In this document: piece after piece, positions 7,651 through 17,021 of the stretch
Layout of the letters: every line of letters begins with the position of its first letter
Position numbering within the stretch: position 1 is the first letter of the stretch
Assembly: GCA_002346545.1 (NCBI GenBank)
Contig: DEAA01000035.1
Location: forward strand, 133,062 to 155,410
Source of the DNA: Acidobacteria bacterium UBA2994
GTDB taxonomy: Bacteria; Acidobacteriota; Vicinamibacteria; Vicinamibacterales; UBA8438
Direction: 5' to 3'
DNA length: 22,349 nt
Program-made: the position numbers and the translations under genes
Notes under the pieces: generated by a model
What the model saw: the letters and a program-made list of their open reading frames with translations, nothing else
What the model was told of the DNA's origin: nothing
Database searches by the model: none

Positions 7651-8367
7651 ATGAGGCGAGCGGCACGTCATTTAGGGCTCGGTCTTACGCTGTCGGTCGC
7701 CCTGATCGGAGGTGCGCTGATAACCGCCGGCGTGACGGCCGGCGAAGTCCAGGCTACGGGCACCATCCGAGGCGTCGTGCGGATGGAGGACCCTCCTGCC
7801 CCGTCGGTCCTCAGCGTCAATGCCGATCAGGCCGTGTGTGGTGACACGGTGCCGAACGAGGAGATCGTGGCCGACGCAGACGGGCGGGTCGCTAATGCGG
7901 TGATCCGACTGGTCGGTGTCGCGTGGCCGGAGGGCGTGGCGCCACCGAAGATCGACAATATCGGGTGCCAGTTCGTGCCGCATGTCCAGATTGCTCCCAC
8001 GCGGTCCATGCTTCTGGTGACCAGCCAGGACGAGACGTTGCACTCCACCCATTCTTACGACGATCGGCAACGGACGGACTTCAACATCGCCATGCCGTTT
8101 TCGGGGATGGAGGTCAATCGACCGCTTCGCCGTCCGGGCGTCGTACGGATCGAGTGCGACTCACATGGATGGATGCGTGCCTGGATCGTGGTGAGTAACG
8201 ACCTCGGCGCAGTGAGCGGCGCCGAGGGGGCGTTTTTCATTGGGCAGGTCCCGGCCGGGACTCACAAGGTGACGATCTGGCATGAGGTGCTCGGCGCCGT
8301 GCCTCAGACAGTGACCGTCGAGGCCGGCCAGACTACCGAGGTCGAGTTCATCCTCGCCAGCCAATAG
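7651..8367 (+). CDS. Secreted protein with possible cupredoxin-like metal site
   Basis: A 238-residue exported protein of the 'carboxypeptidase regulatory-like' type related to MauL-like methylamine-utilisation proteins; its function is unknown. Residues 1-36 hold a signal peptide (Arg-rich start, long hydrophobic stretch). A first beta region carries C63 (CGDTV) and a second C106 (GCQFVPH). A plastocyanin-like region follows with H131 and H134 (LHSTHS) and C169, H172, M175 (CDSHGWM), spaced like a type I copper loop, though C-x2-H-x2-M is shorter than in plastocyanin. The final part (FFIGQVPAGTHKVTIWHEVLG) is the regulatory-like beta-sandwich. A strong purine-rich ribosome site (AGGAAGAGGAG) precedes the ATG. 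Directly downstream of the ABC exporter, so it may be an extracytoplasmic partner. Metal binding is inferred from residue spacing only. Confidence 0.75.
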   Translation: MRRAARHLGLGLTLSVALIGGALITAGVTAGEVQATGTIRGVVRMEDPPAPSVLSVNADQAVCGDTVPNEEIVADADGRVANAVIRLVGVAWPEGVAPPKIDNIGCQFVPHVQIAPTRSMLLVTSQDETLHSTHSYDDRQRTDFNIAMPFSGMEVNRPLRRPGVVRIECDSHGWMRAWIVVSNDLGAVSGAEGAFFIGQVPAGTHKVTIWHEVLGAVPQTVTVEAGQTTEVEFILASQ

Positions 8368-8372
8368 TCCGC

Positions 8373-9395
8373 CTAGCCTGCCCGATCCGCTTTCCACTGC
8401 AATCCGGCGTTAAGGATTTGCTGCAGGAGTGCTTCGTAGCTGACGCCCTCGTGGTGGGCTGATTCGGCTAAGTCCTCGCCGTAGGCGAGCTGCGGGTTGG
8501 CGTTGGCTTCGAGCACCCACGGTTGTCCGTCTTCATCTAACCGGATGTCAATCCGGCCGTAGCCGTTCATCTGTAGCAGGTGATACACGCGCTTGGCGAG
8601 AAACTGCAGATACTCCTCCAATCCGGGACGAGGCAGGCGCGCCTTGCCACAGCGGATACCGTGTTTGCGTTGATACGCTGTGCTCCACTTTACCCGGGCG
8701 GTGGCGATCCGGTGCGCGCCCTCAGGCATGTTGGTGAATTTCATCTCCCACACCGGATAGGCGTGCAGCCGGTCGTTGCCGATAACGCCCACGTAGAGCT
8801 CGCGCCCCTTGATGTACTGCTCCACGATGGCGTCGGTACCCAGGCTTTCGTGGATGTAGAGCACCCGCTCACGGAGCTTGATGTCGTCGTTGACAACCGA
8901 CGCCTGAGAGATTCCAAACGAGGCGTCTTGGGTTAGGGACTTGACGATGAGTGGAAATTGCAGCCGGGTCGGGCGCCGCACCAGGCGGCCGATCTGGAAG
9001 ATCGCGAACGCCGGCACCGGGATGCCGTCATAGGCGAGCACCTTCTTGGCTAGTGCCTTGTCGCGCGTGAGGATCAGCCCCCGTGGGTTGCAGCCGGTGT
9101 AACGCAGCCGAAGTAGCTCGAGATGGCTGACCACGTTCTGGTCGAAGGTGCCGACTTCGTGGAACGCCTCCATCAGGTTGAAGGCGAGGTGGGGGCGGAC
9201 CTCGTCGATCGCGTCTCGGATCGGGCCAAGCCCGTCGGCGAGCCCAAGGGAATAGACGTCGTGGCCCATCGCGGCCAGCGTGTTCGTGACGTCGTACTCA
9301 GTTTTCCAGAGTGCATTGACCACGTCGACCCCCTGGACATCGTCAGGAGGGACCATGTAGTCGTGCATCAGGGCGAGCACTCGAAGTTTCTTCAC
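8373..9395 (-). CDS. ATP-grasp ligase, D-Ala-D-Ala ligase-like
   Basis: A 340-residue ATP-grasp enzyme, which would join a carboxylate to an amine through an acyl-phosphate. The fold is clear in the C-terminal two thirds: LTRDKALAKKVLAYDGIPVPAF (109-130), the ATP-binding Lys152 (FPLIVKSL), VEQYIKGRELYVGVIGN (191-207), and the Mg-binding strand RIDIRLDEDGQPWVLEANANPQL with D283, E296 and N298. The N-terminal domain lacks the substrate motifs of true Ddl (no GGxSxE-type loop), so D-alanine is unlikely to be the substrate. It starts with GTG, overlapping the upstream metallopeptidase stop as GTGA, so the two are translationally coupled. No signal peptide, so it is cytoplasmic. It may ligate amino acids or tag a peptide; this is inference. 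Confidence 0.8.
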   Translation of the reverse strand: MKKLRVLALMHDYMVPPDDVQGVDVVNALWKTEYDVTNTLAAMGHDVYSLGLADGLGPIRDAIDEVRPHLAFNLMEAFHEVGTFDQNVVSHLELLRLRYTGCNPRGLILTRDKALAKKVLAYDGIPVPAFAIFQIGRLVRRPTRLQFPLIVKSLTQDASFGISQASVVNDDIKLRERVLYIHESLGTDAIVEQYIKGRELYVGVIGNDRLHAYPVWEMKFTNMPEGAHRIATARVKWSTAYQRKHGIRCGKARLPRPGLEEYLQFLAKRVYHLLQMNGYGRIDIRLDEDGQPWVLEANANPQLAYGEDLAESAHHEGVSYEALLQQILNAGLQWKADRAG

Positions 9396-10483
9396 AGAGC
9401 GATCCGATGGCGGCCGCCATGCAGGTAGTTCATCGTCTGCACGGTCAGCAGCACCATGAAGTCGAGCTTGCTACTGTCTTCGGGGTTGGCCAGGTGCAGT
9501 TGGATCGCGTCGCAACGCTCGATCATGTCGTTGAGGACCTGGTCGATCCGATACTGGTACTCACCAGTCCACCGCGCTACCCGCCGCCGGACGTCCCGGC
9601 GCACGCGCGTCAGGAACCGAGCCGCGGTCAGGTTGCCGGCATGTTCGGGAGCGTCCGAGAACAGACGCCGGAGGTCACGGTCGTAGAAATTGGGGTAGTC
9701 GAGTCCGAATCGACGCCTCTTTTCCTGGTAGTGCTGCCGTAGGGTTTTGCGCAAGCTCGGTAGGGAATCGACCGTCCGACGCGTGGTGACTACCGGGTCC
9801 GTCCCGGCGATCTCGCGCATCACCAGGTCCACGTACTCGAGCTTCTTCAGCGCCGGCCAGTCCGCATAGCGTCTGGGCCAGTCGGATCGGGGGTTCAGCC
9901 AGACTGCGAACGTTTCGGCGAAGTCCTCGTCCGGGTGGCTCTGTGCGTACCACGAGTCGAGGTGGAGTACGAAGCTCTTACTGTAGGGGCGCGGCGTGTA
10001 GTACTCAGGATACTGGGTGGACGACAGCCCGAAGAGCTTCTGGCGTCTGCGGCGCCGTTGCAGCCGGTAGGCGTTATCGATGGCGTGGCCCACCTCGTGA
10101 CGCAGAATCCGCAGGCACCAGTCTTTGGAGCCGCCCTCTACCTCCAGCATTTGCGCCAGCTCCAGTTGCGCCAGCCGGGGGTGCACGAGGTAGAAGGGCA
10201 CCGCCACACCTGGAACGTCGTCCGGCGTGAACCATTCATCCGCGATCCAGAAGTGCGCACGGAAGATGATCCCGCGTGCTGCGAGCTCCCGGTTGAGGTC
10301 GTTGATGCGGCGCTCGACCGCAGTGCCCTCGATGCTGACGCCCAGATCGCACATCCGGACATCGAGCAGTTTCTCGTCCGGCCATCTCGCCCAGACCGGG
10401 CGACGGCGAGACCGGCGCGGCTTGGCGCGTGGCGCCGGCGGGTCGTCAGGCGACGGAGACGCCGACGGTGACGTTTCAGACAT
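9392..10483 (-). CDS. Putative zinc metallopeptidase (HExxH, gluzincin type)
   Basis: A 363-residue protein with a zincin active site: HEVGH at 129-133 (H129 and H133 ligands, E130 catalytic), and about 50 residues later PDEDFAETF, where Glu186 is the likely third ligand with Glu190 supporting, by analogy with thermolysin-type gluzincins. Residues 1-35 are Ser/Pro/Arg-rich and probably disordered; there is no signal peptide or membrane helix, so it should be cytoplasmic. The C-terminal 170 residues are helical and rich in Arg. The ATG at 10483 is chosen: the frame continues upstream to a GTG at 10588, but that extension would translate the heptad DNA repeat at 10545-10572 and gives a non-protein-like segment. 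No good ribosome site is seen for either. It overlaps the ATP-grasp ligase by 4 bp, suggesting a joint function. The natural substrate is unknown. Confidence 0.78.
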   Translation of the reverse strand: MSETSPSASPSPDDPPAPRAKPRRSRRRPVWARWPDEKLLDVRMCDLGVSIEGTAVERRINDLNRELAARGIIFRAHFWIADEWFTPDDVPGVAVPFYLVHPRLAQLELAQMLEVEGGSKDWCLRILRHEVGHAIDNAYRLQRRRRRQKLFGLSSTQYPEYYTPRPYSKSFVLHLDSWYAQSHPDEDFAETFAVWLNPRSDWPRRYADWPALKKLEYVDLVMREIAGTDPVVTTRRTVDSLPSLRKTLRQHYQEKRRRFGLDYPNFYDRDLRRLFSDAPEHAGNLTAARFLTRVRRDVRRRVARWTGEYQYRIDQVLNDMIERCDAIQLHLANPEDSSKLDFMVLLTVQTMNYLHGGRHRIAL

Positions 10484-10544
10484 GCGATAGACTGGGAGGC
10501 ACGCGCATCGACGAGACGGGCTTGGTGGTGACTCTACCGCAAGC

Positions 10545-10572
10545 TCCTGTCTTCTGTCTCCTGACACCTGTT
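10545..10572. repeat. Four tandem heptamers, CCTGTC-type
   Basis: Four consecutive 7-mers follow one pattern: TCCTGTC, TTCTGTC, TCCTGAC and ACCTGTT. They lie in the 106-bp divergent gap between the metallopeptidase and ettA. The opposite strand reads as CAGGAGACAGAAGACAGG-like DNA; from memory, similar short heptad repeats are scattered between genes in several bacterial phyla. The block ends 17 bp before the ettA ATG. Confidence 0.6.
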
Positions 10573-10589
10573 TTTCGAGAACACGCACG

Positions 10590-12237
<1,648 letters not shown>

Positions 12238-12266
<29 letters not shown>

Positions 12267-14193
12267 TGGATTTGACGGGTCGCGCGAGGTGTAGCCCGAT
12301 CGCGAACACGAACAGCGCCGCTCCCGCGATGTCGGTGATGGTCGTGGCGTAGAAAAGCAGCAGACCGCCGATGGTGGCCACGGTGCGCTCCAGCGTGGTC
12401 GCTTCCTGACGGAGCCAGCCTCCGAGGCCCATGGCCAGGGCCAGGATCCCCACTACCGCCGTGCCTACTGTCACGACAATGTCGGTGGCTGGTGCTTGCA
12501 GCAGGACGCCCAGCCCCTCCGGGCTCAGCGTGAAGGCAAACGGAACGAGGAAGGCCGGAAGCGTGTACTTCCAGGTCAGCATCATCGTCTTGAACGGGTT
12601 CCCACCGGTGATGGCCGCAGCCGCGAATGGGGAGAGCGCTGTGGGCGGGCTGACCTCTGAGAGCACCGCGTAATAGAAAATAAACATGTGCGCCGCTACC
12701 TCGGGCACTCCGATGGTTGTAAGCGCCGGCACGATCATGACCGCGGCGATGATGTAGGAGGCGGTCACCGGCACGGCCAGTCCCAGCATCCAGACCGCCA
12801 CAGCCGCGTAGAGCACCGTCAGGAACAGGTTGCCACCGGCCAAGTCGACGATGATGTTCGAGATCTTGAGACCGAGACCGGTCAGGGTCACGACGCCCAC
12901 GATAATTCCAGCGGTGGCCGTGGTGGAGGCAACCGCCAGAACGGCGCGGCCGCCGGTTTCGAGCGCCGTGACCAGGCGCGCCGGTCGGAGGGCCGTCTCA
13001 CGGCGAACGAAACTGAGCGCTATGGCAATCAGCGTGGCCAGGAACACCGCGCGGAATGGCGTCATGCCGGAGACCAACAGGACCACGATCGAGATCAGCG
13101 GCACGAATTGGTAGCCGGACCGCCGAGTTAGCTCGCCCACCGACGGCAGGTCGACATTCACTGCCTGGGTGCCGAGTCGCCTGGCGTCGGCCTCGATCAT
13201 CAGGACGATAGACAGGTAGTAAAGCACCGCTGGCACGATCGCCATCAGGATCACCTGGAGATAGGTGATCTGCAGGAATTCCGCGATCAGGAAGGCAGCC
13301 GCGCCCATTGTCGGCGGGGCCATGATGGCCCCGATGCCACTGGCCGAGAGAATCCCGCCGCCGACCTCTGGGGTGAACCCGGCTCTCCGGAGCATGGGCC
13401 ACGCGACTGCCCCCAGCGTGACCGTGGTGGCCACGCCGCTTCCCGACACCGTGCCGAGTAGAAAACCGGACATGGTGACCGTGCGGCCGGGCCCAGCGCC
13501 GCTGGCCGATCGTCCGAAGGCCGACATCGTCCAGTTGATGAAGAACTGCCCGGCTCCGGAATGCTGGAGCATGGCACCGAAAATCGTGAACAGCACGATG
13601 TAGGTCGACGCGACGTTCAGCGGTACCCCGAAGATGCCTTCCAGGGTCATGTACAAGGTCCCGGCCAGCCGGCCCACCGTGTAGCCGCGGTGCGCCATGA
13701 TCTCCAGCCCAACGAGTTCGAGATAGGGGCCGTAGTAGCCGTACAGCAGGAACCCGGCGGCGGTCACCGGCAGGATCCAGCCGACGGTGCGGCGTGTCGC
13801 CTCCATCACGAGAAGTGTCGTGACGACGCCGAACAGGATGTCGAGTTCGCTGGGGGTGGCGGCTCGGCGTACGAAGTTCTCGAAGTCGACGATGGGCCAA
13901 GCGAGTACCAGGACCGAGACAAGTGCTAGGGTCCAGTCGCCCCAACCGACCCGGGCCCGCCAGGCCGGAATGGCAGGGTAGAGCACGAAGGTCAGCACCA
14001 ACGTGATCAGTAGAAAGCTAACCCGGTAGACCTGCGGCTGGACGATACCGATCACCCAGTACAGCGCATAGAGCGAGAGTCCGGCAGCGAGCGCGGTAAC
14101 GAACCACTCGGACAGGCCGCTGAGCTGCCGAGTTGGGACTTCGGCGTCCGGGTCGTCTCGCGGATCGATTTGGTGGACGGGCTCTGTAGACAG
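12238..14193 (-). CDS. TRAP transporter fused permease (4TM + 12TM), probable CTG start
   Basis: The membrane part of a TAXI-type TRAP transporter, which uses an ion gradient to import solutes delivered by the adjacent binding protein. The small and large permease subunits are fused in one chain. The core carries the DctM-like signature region (GRTVTMSGFLLGTVSGSGVATT, then SASGIGAIMAPPTMGAAAFLIAEF), and many hydrophobic helices fill the rest. The first in-frame GTG (14055) would cut off the first membrane helix: the frame stays open upstream to a TAA at 14224-14226 and encodes a charged N-terminus followed by WFVTALAAGLSLYALYW. No ATG, GTG or TTG exists there. CTG at 14193 has GGAG 8 nt before it and gives a typical N-terminus (M-STEPVHQIDP), total 651 residues, close to family length. 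The 3' end overlaps ettA by 29 bp. The solute is unknown. Confidence 0.88.
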
Positions 14194-14201
14194 AGTGTGG
14201 G

Positions 14202-14205
14202 CTCC
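14202..14205 (-). promoter_or_regulatory. Ribosome site GGAG supporting a CTG start
   Basis: On the minus strand GGAG (within CCGGAG) is separated by 8 nt (CCCACACT) from the CTG at 14191-14193. That is ideal spacing, and it is the only ribosome-site candidate before the region coding the first membrane helix of the TRAP permease. Confidence 0.5.
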
Positions 14206-14243
14206 GGAAGCCTGGGGGAAGCGTTAGGCCCCCGTGGACCGAG

Positions 14244-15248
14244 TCAAGACCCCGGCCAGGCGCCTTGTTCCTCGTAGTAGCGGATCGCTCCGGGGTGGAA
14301 CGGCACGGTCGATCCAGTCACCGCCGTGTCGATGGACAGCTTGGCTGCCTCGGGGTGTACCGCGGCCAGCTCGTCGTGGTGCTCGAACAGCGCCTGCGTG
14401 ATCTGGTAAGCCAGCTCGTCAGTCATCTCCGCGTGGGCCACGAGGACGTTCGCCACCGCGATCGCCTCCACGTCGCCGCTCATGCCGGGATAGGTGAGAC
14501 TCGAGATGGTCGACGGTCGATAGACCTGGCCATAGTTCTCGTGGAGGAAGTCGATGGCGTCCGTGTTGGTGACGAGCTTCACAGTGCGTCCCGGGGTCGA
14601 CGCGAGATCCAGTACAGAGCCGGTCGGGATGCCGCCGCTCCAGAAGAAGGCGTCTATCTTATCGTCCTTCAGCGCATCAACTGACTGGGCTGCACCGAGG
14701 CTTTGTCGGCGAATGTCGGCGTCGGGGTCGATCCCGGCGGACGCCAGAATACGCAGGGCCGTGACTTCAGTGCCGCTCCCGGGGGCGCCCGTCGAGATGA
14801 TCCGCTCACGCAGGTCGCCGACCGTTTCGATCTCTTTACCTTCGAGTGTCACCAACTGGTTGAGGTTGTCGTAGAGAACGGCGATGGCGCGCGCTGGCAC
14901 CTCGCCGAACTCGGCGAAGGCGTTGCGACCGGCGGCCGCGTCGTCGAGCGTGTCTGCCAGCGCGAACGCGAGGTCGGCGCCGCGGTTGGCAATGAACTTT
15001 AGGTTGTCGACGGTGCCCGCGGTTACCTCGGCGGTCGCTTCTACGCCCTCGAGATGATCGCTGATGACCTGGGCAACGCCGCCACCGTACGGGTAGTAGA
15101 CGCCGCCGGTGCCTCCCGTGGCGACCGACAGTCGCTGTGTGAGACTCGTCAACCCTTGTGGGCTACAGGCGGCAACGAGCGCCACCAGGGCCAAGAAGCA
15201 GACGCCCACGAGGGGACGGCCTGAGGGTCGGGTAACGTGAATAGACAT
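14244..15248 (-). CDS. TAXI-family TRAP solute-binding lipoprotein
   Basis: The extracytoplasmic receptor of the TRAP system encoded next to it. Residues 1-28 form a lipoprotein signal peptide with lipobox VAAC (Cys28), so it should be lipid-anchored. The mature protein opens with the TAXI hallmark LSVATGGTGGVYYPYGGGVAQVI (39-61) and continues with family segments such as VTAGTVDNLKFIANRGADLAFAL and STGAPGSGTEVTALRIL, in a two-lobed binding fold. At 334 residues its length is usual. TAXI proteins are known or proposed to bind glutamate, 2-oxoglutarate or other small carboxylates; the ligand here is not readable. GGAG lies 8 nt before the ATG. The permease gene follows 50 bp after its stop, so the two form an operon; the divergent esterase gene starts 169 bp away. 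Confidence 0.9.
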   Translation of the reverse strand: MSIHVTRPSGRPLVGVCFLALVALVAACSPQGLTSLTQRLSVATGGTGGVYYPYGGGVAQVISDHLEGVEATAEVTAGTVDNLKFIANRGADLAFALADTLDDAAAGRNAFAEFGEVPARAIAVLYDNLNQLVTLEGKEIETVGDLRERIISTGAPGSGTEVTALRILASAGIDPDADIRRQSLGAAQSVDALKDDKIDAFFWSGGIPTGSVLDLASTPGRTVKLVTNTDAIDFLHENYGQVYRPSTISSLTYPGMSGDVEAIAVANVLVAHAEMTDELAYQITQALFEHHDELAAVHPEAAKLSIDTAVTGSTVPFHPGAIRYYEEQGAWPGS

Positions 15249-15405
15249 CGACCAGGCTCCAGGTCAGTTGAGCGACTCCACATTCTACGGGAACAGCCCG
15301 CGCCGTTCCATGCCAGGGTACCGACGATGTCGTCTGGCGGGCGGTCAACGCCTTTGGTGGTGTACGCTTGTCCGAAGGCAAAAAAGCGGCGCCGACGTCG
15401 CCCAG

Positions 15406-15411
15406 TACACT
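15406..15411 (+). promoter_or_regulatory. -10-like TACACT, possible leaderless promoter of esterase
   Basis: TACACT ends exactly 6 nt before the ATG at 15418, and no Shine-Dalgarno precedes that ATG. The expected transcription start falls on the start codon, the arrangement of TAnnnT-type leaderless promoters known from Deinococcus and other bacteria. No clear -35 at 16-18 nt was seen. Confidence 0.3.
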
Positions 15412-15417
15412 CGCTCT

Positions 15418-16986
15418 ATGTGCCGTGCGTCGATCCTCTCGTTTCTTGCTGCGACCTCTCTCGCGGCGTTCGCTCTCGCGGTCGAGAGCCAGGCCCAATC
15501 CCCAGCCGGCCCGCGCTTCGAGGTCACCCTCGAAGTGTCCATGTCGCCGCAGTCGGACGGCCGGCTGCTGGTGGTGCTGGCACCCGCAGGTAACCCGGAG
15601 CCGCGGCGGTTGATCGGCAGGACTGGGACCGGCGCTTCACCTATCCTTGGTCGCGATGTGCGGGGGTTTACGCCGGGGCAGACGGTGACGCTCGATGGAA
15701 CGTCAGCACTGTTTCCGCTGGAAGATCTTGAGGACCTAGAACCTGGAACCTATGCCGTACAAGCGGTGCTCCTCACCAACCGCGACCTGCGTTCGCCGAC
15801 GGCGCCGGGCACCCAGTATAGCCGGCCCGTGTCCGTGACTCTTGGTGCTGAGGCCGGTGCTGTCATCCGCCTGCATTTGGACCAGGAGCTTCCGCCTGAG
15901 ACCCTGCCTGCCGACGATGGGCTGCTGCGCTACGTCCGGATCCGCTCCGAACTGCTGTCGTCGTTCCACGGCCGGCCGATCTACCTGCGAGCAGGCGTGA
16001 TCCTGCCAGTTCGCTATGACGATGAGCCTGATCGGAAGTACCCCGTCCGCGTGCGAACCGGGGGCTACGGCGCCAGATACACGGCCATCCGCCGCCTGAT
16101 GCGTCCCGGCCATCCGTTCCGAGCTGCCTGGATGGCTGATGATGCGCCGCAGATGCTCCTGCTGCACCTCGACGGGACCGGACCATTCGGGGATCCGTAT
16201 CAGGTCAACTCGGCGAACAACGGACCGTATGGCGATGCGGTGACCCAGGAGCTGATTCCCTATGTCGAGGAGCGGTTCCGGGGACTGGGTCGTGCTGGAT
16301 CGCGCGTGCTCGACGGAAGCTCGACTGGGGGGTGGGTCTCGCTGGCGCTCCAGATCTTCTACCCGGACTATTTCGGCGGCGCCTGGGCCTCGTGCCCGGA
16401 CAGCGTCGACTTCCGCGGGTTCCAGCTGGTGAACATCTATGCCGACGACAGCGCCTATCTCGACGCGCGCGGCGATGACCTGGCGAGCGCCCGGGGGCGT
16501 GACGGCGAGATCCGCTTCACCATGCGTCATGAGCTCCGGCTCGAGAATGTGCTGGGCGAGGGCGACCGCTGGACGATGTCGGGAGGCCAGTGGGGGGCCT
16601 GGAACGCCGCCTACGGGCCGCGCGGCCCGGATGGCCTGCCGCAGCCGCTGTGGGATCCGGTGACCGGTCGTCTCGATCGAGCCGTGGCGCGCCAGTGGGA
16701 GCGCTACGATCTGCGACGGGTGCTCGAGGTGGGCTGGGACCAGCTGGCGCCACAGCTCAAGGGAAAGCTGAACATTTGGGTGGGCGAGATGGACGACTAC
16801 TTCCTGGAGGATGCCGTTCACTTACTTGACGGCTGGCTCGCCTCGCGTCCGGGTCTCGACGTCCGGATCGAGTATGGCGCCGGTCGCGGTCACTGCTGGA
16901 CCGGCATTTCCGCCAGCGAGATGCTACAGGAGATGTCGTCCGCCACCGCGCCGCCGGCCAGGGACGGCGCTGGCGCAGAAAGGTAG
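15418..16986 (+). CDS. Secreted esterase-D-like alpha/beta hydrolase
   Basis: A 522-residue exported hydrolase of the putative-esterase (esterase D / enterochelin-esterase-like) group, expected to cut ester bonds outside the cytoplasm. Residues 1-27 are a signal peptide (SILSFLAATSLAAFALAVESQAQ region). An N-terminal beta domain (about 33-155) precedes the alpha/beta-hydrolase domain. Catalytic features: nucleophile Ser302 in GSSTG (300-304), His492 in GRGHCWTG near the C-terminus, and an acid probably at D459 or D460 (VGEMDDYF). The frame is open upstream to another ATG at 15268, but that extension is Arg/Cys-rich, hides the signal peptide and is rejected. A possible leaderless promoter lies directly in front. 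It stands alone, between the divergent TAXI receptor gene and the convergent S9 peptidase gene (35 bp away). The substrate is unknown. Confidence 0.82.
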   Translation: MCRASILSFLAATSLAAFALAVESQAQSPAGPRFEVTLEVSMSPQSDGRLLVVLAPAGNPEPRRLIGRTGTGASPILGRDVRGFTPGQTVTLDGTSALFPLEDLEDLEPGTYAVQAVLLTNRDLRSPTAPGTQYSRPVSVTLGAEAGAVIRLHLDQELPPETLPADDGLLRYVRIRSELLSSFHGRPIYLRAGVILPVRYDDEPDRKYPVRVRTGGYGARYTAIRRLMRPGHPFRAAWMADDAPQMLLLHLDGTGPFGDPYQVNSANNGPYGDAVTQELIPYVEERFRGLGRAGSRVLDGSSTGGWVSLALQIFYPDYFGGAWASCPDSVDFRGFQLVNIYADDSAYLDARGDDLASARGRDGEIRFTMRHELRLENVLGEGDRWTMSGGQWGAWNAAYGPRGPDGLPQPLWDPVTGRLDRAVARQWERYDLRRVLEVGWDQLAPQLKGKLNIWVGEMDDYFLEDAVHLLDGWLASRPGLDVRIEYGAGRGHCWTGISASEMLQEMSSATAPPARDGAGAER

Positions 16987-17021
16987 GTGCTCTGCCCGCC
17001 TGGCTACTCCTGTCCACCGGT

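Noticed and set aside
10484..10588. N-terminal extension of the metallopeptidase from GTG 10588
   Set aside because: The extra 35 residues translate a heptad DNA repeat and the start would abut the ettA ATG; the ATG at 10483 is more reasonable.
12998..13945. Long minus-strand frame (315 codons) inside the TRAP permease
   Set aside because: Same strand, shifted frame, Arg/His/Pro-rich translation typical of a shadow of a hydrophobic membrane protein gene.
15268..15417. 50-residue N-terminal extension of the esterase
   Set aside because: It would bury a good signal peptide, and its translation is Arg/Cys-rich and unlike protein.
15736..16821. Long minus-strand open frame (361 codons) opposite the esterase
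   Set aside because: It mirrors a gene with clear signal peptide and catalytic motifs; high GC keeps the opposite frames open. No domain or ribosome site seen.
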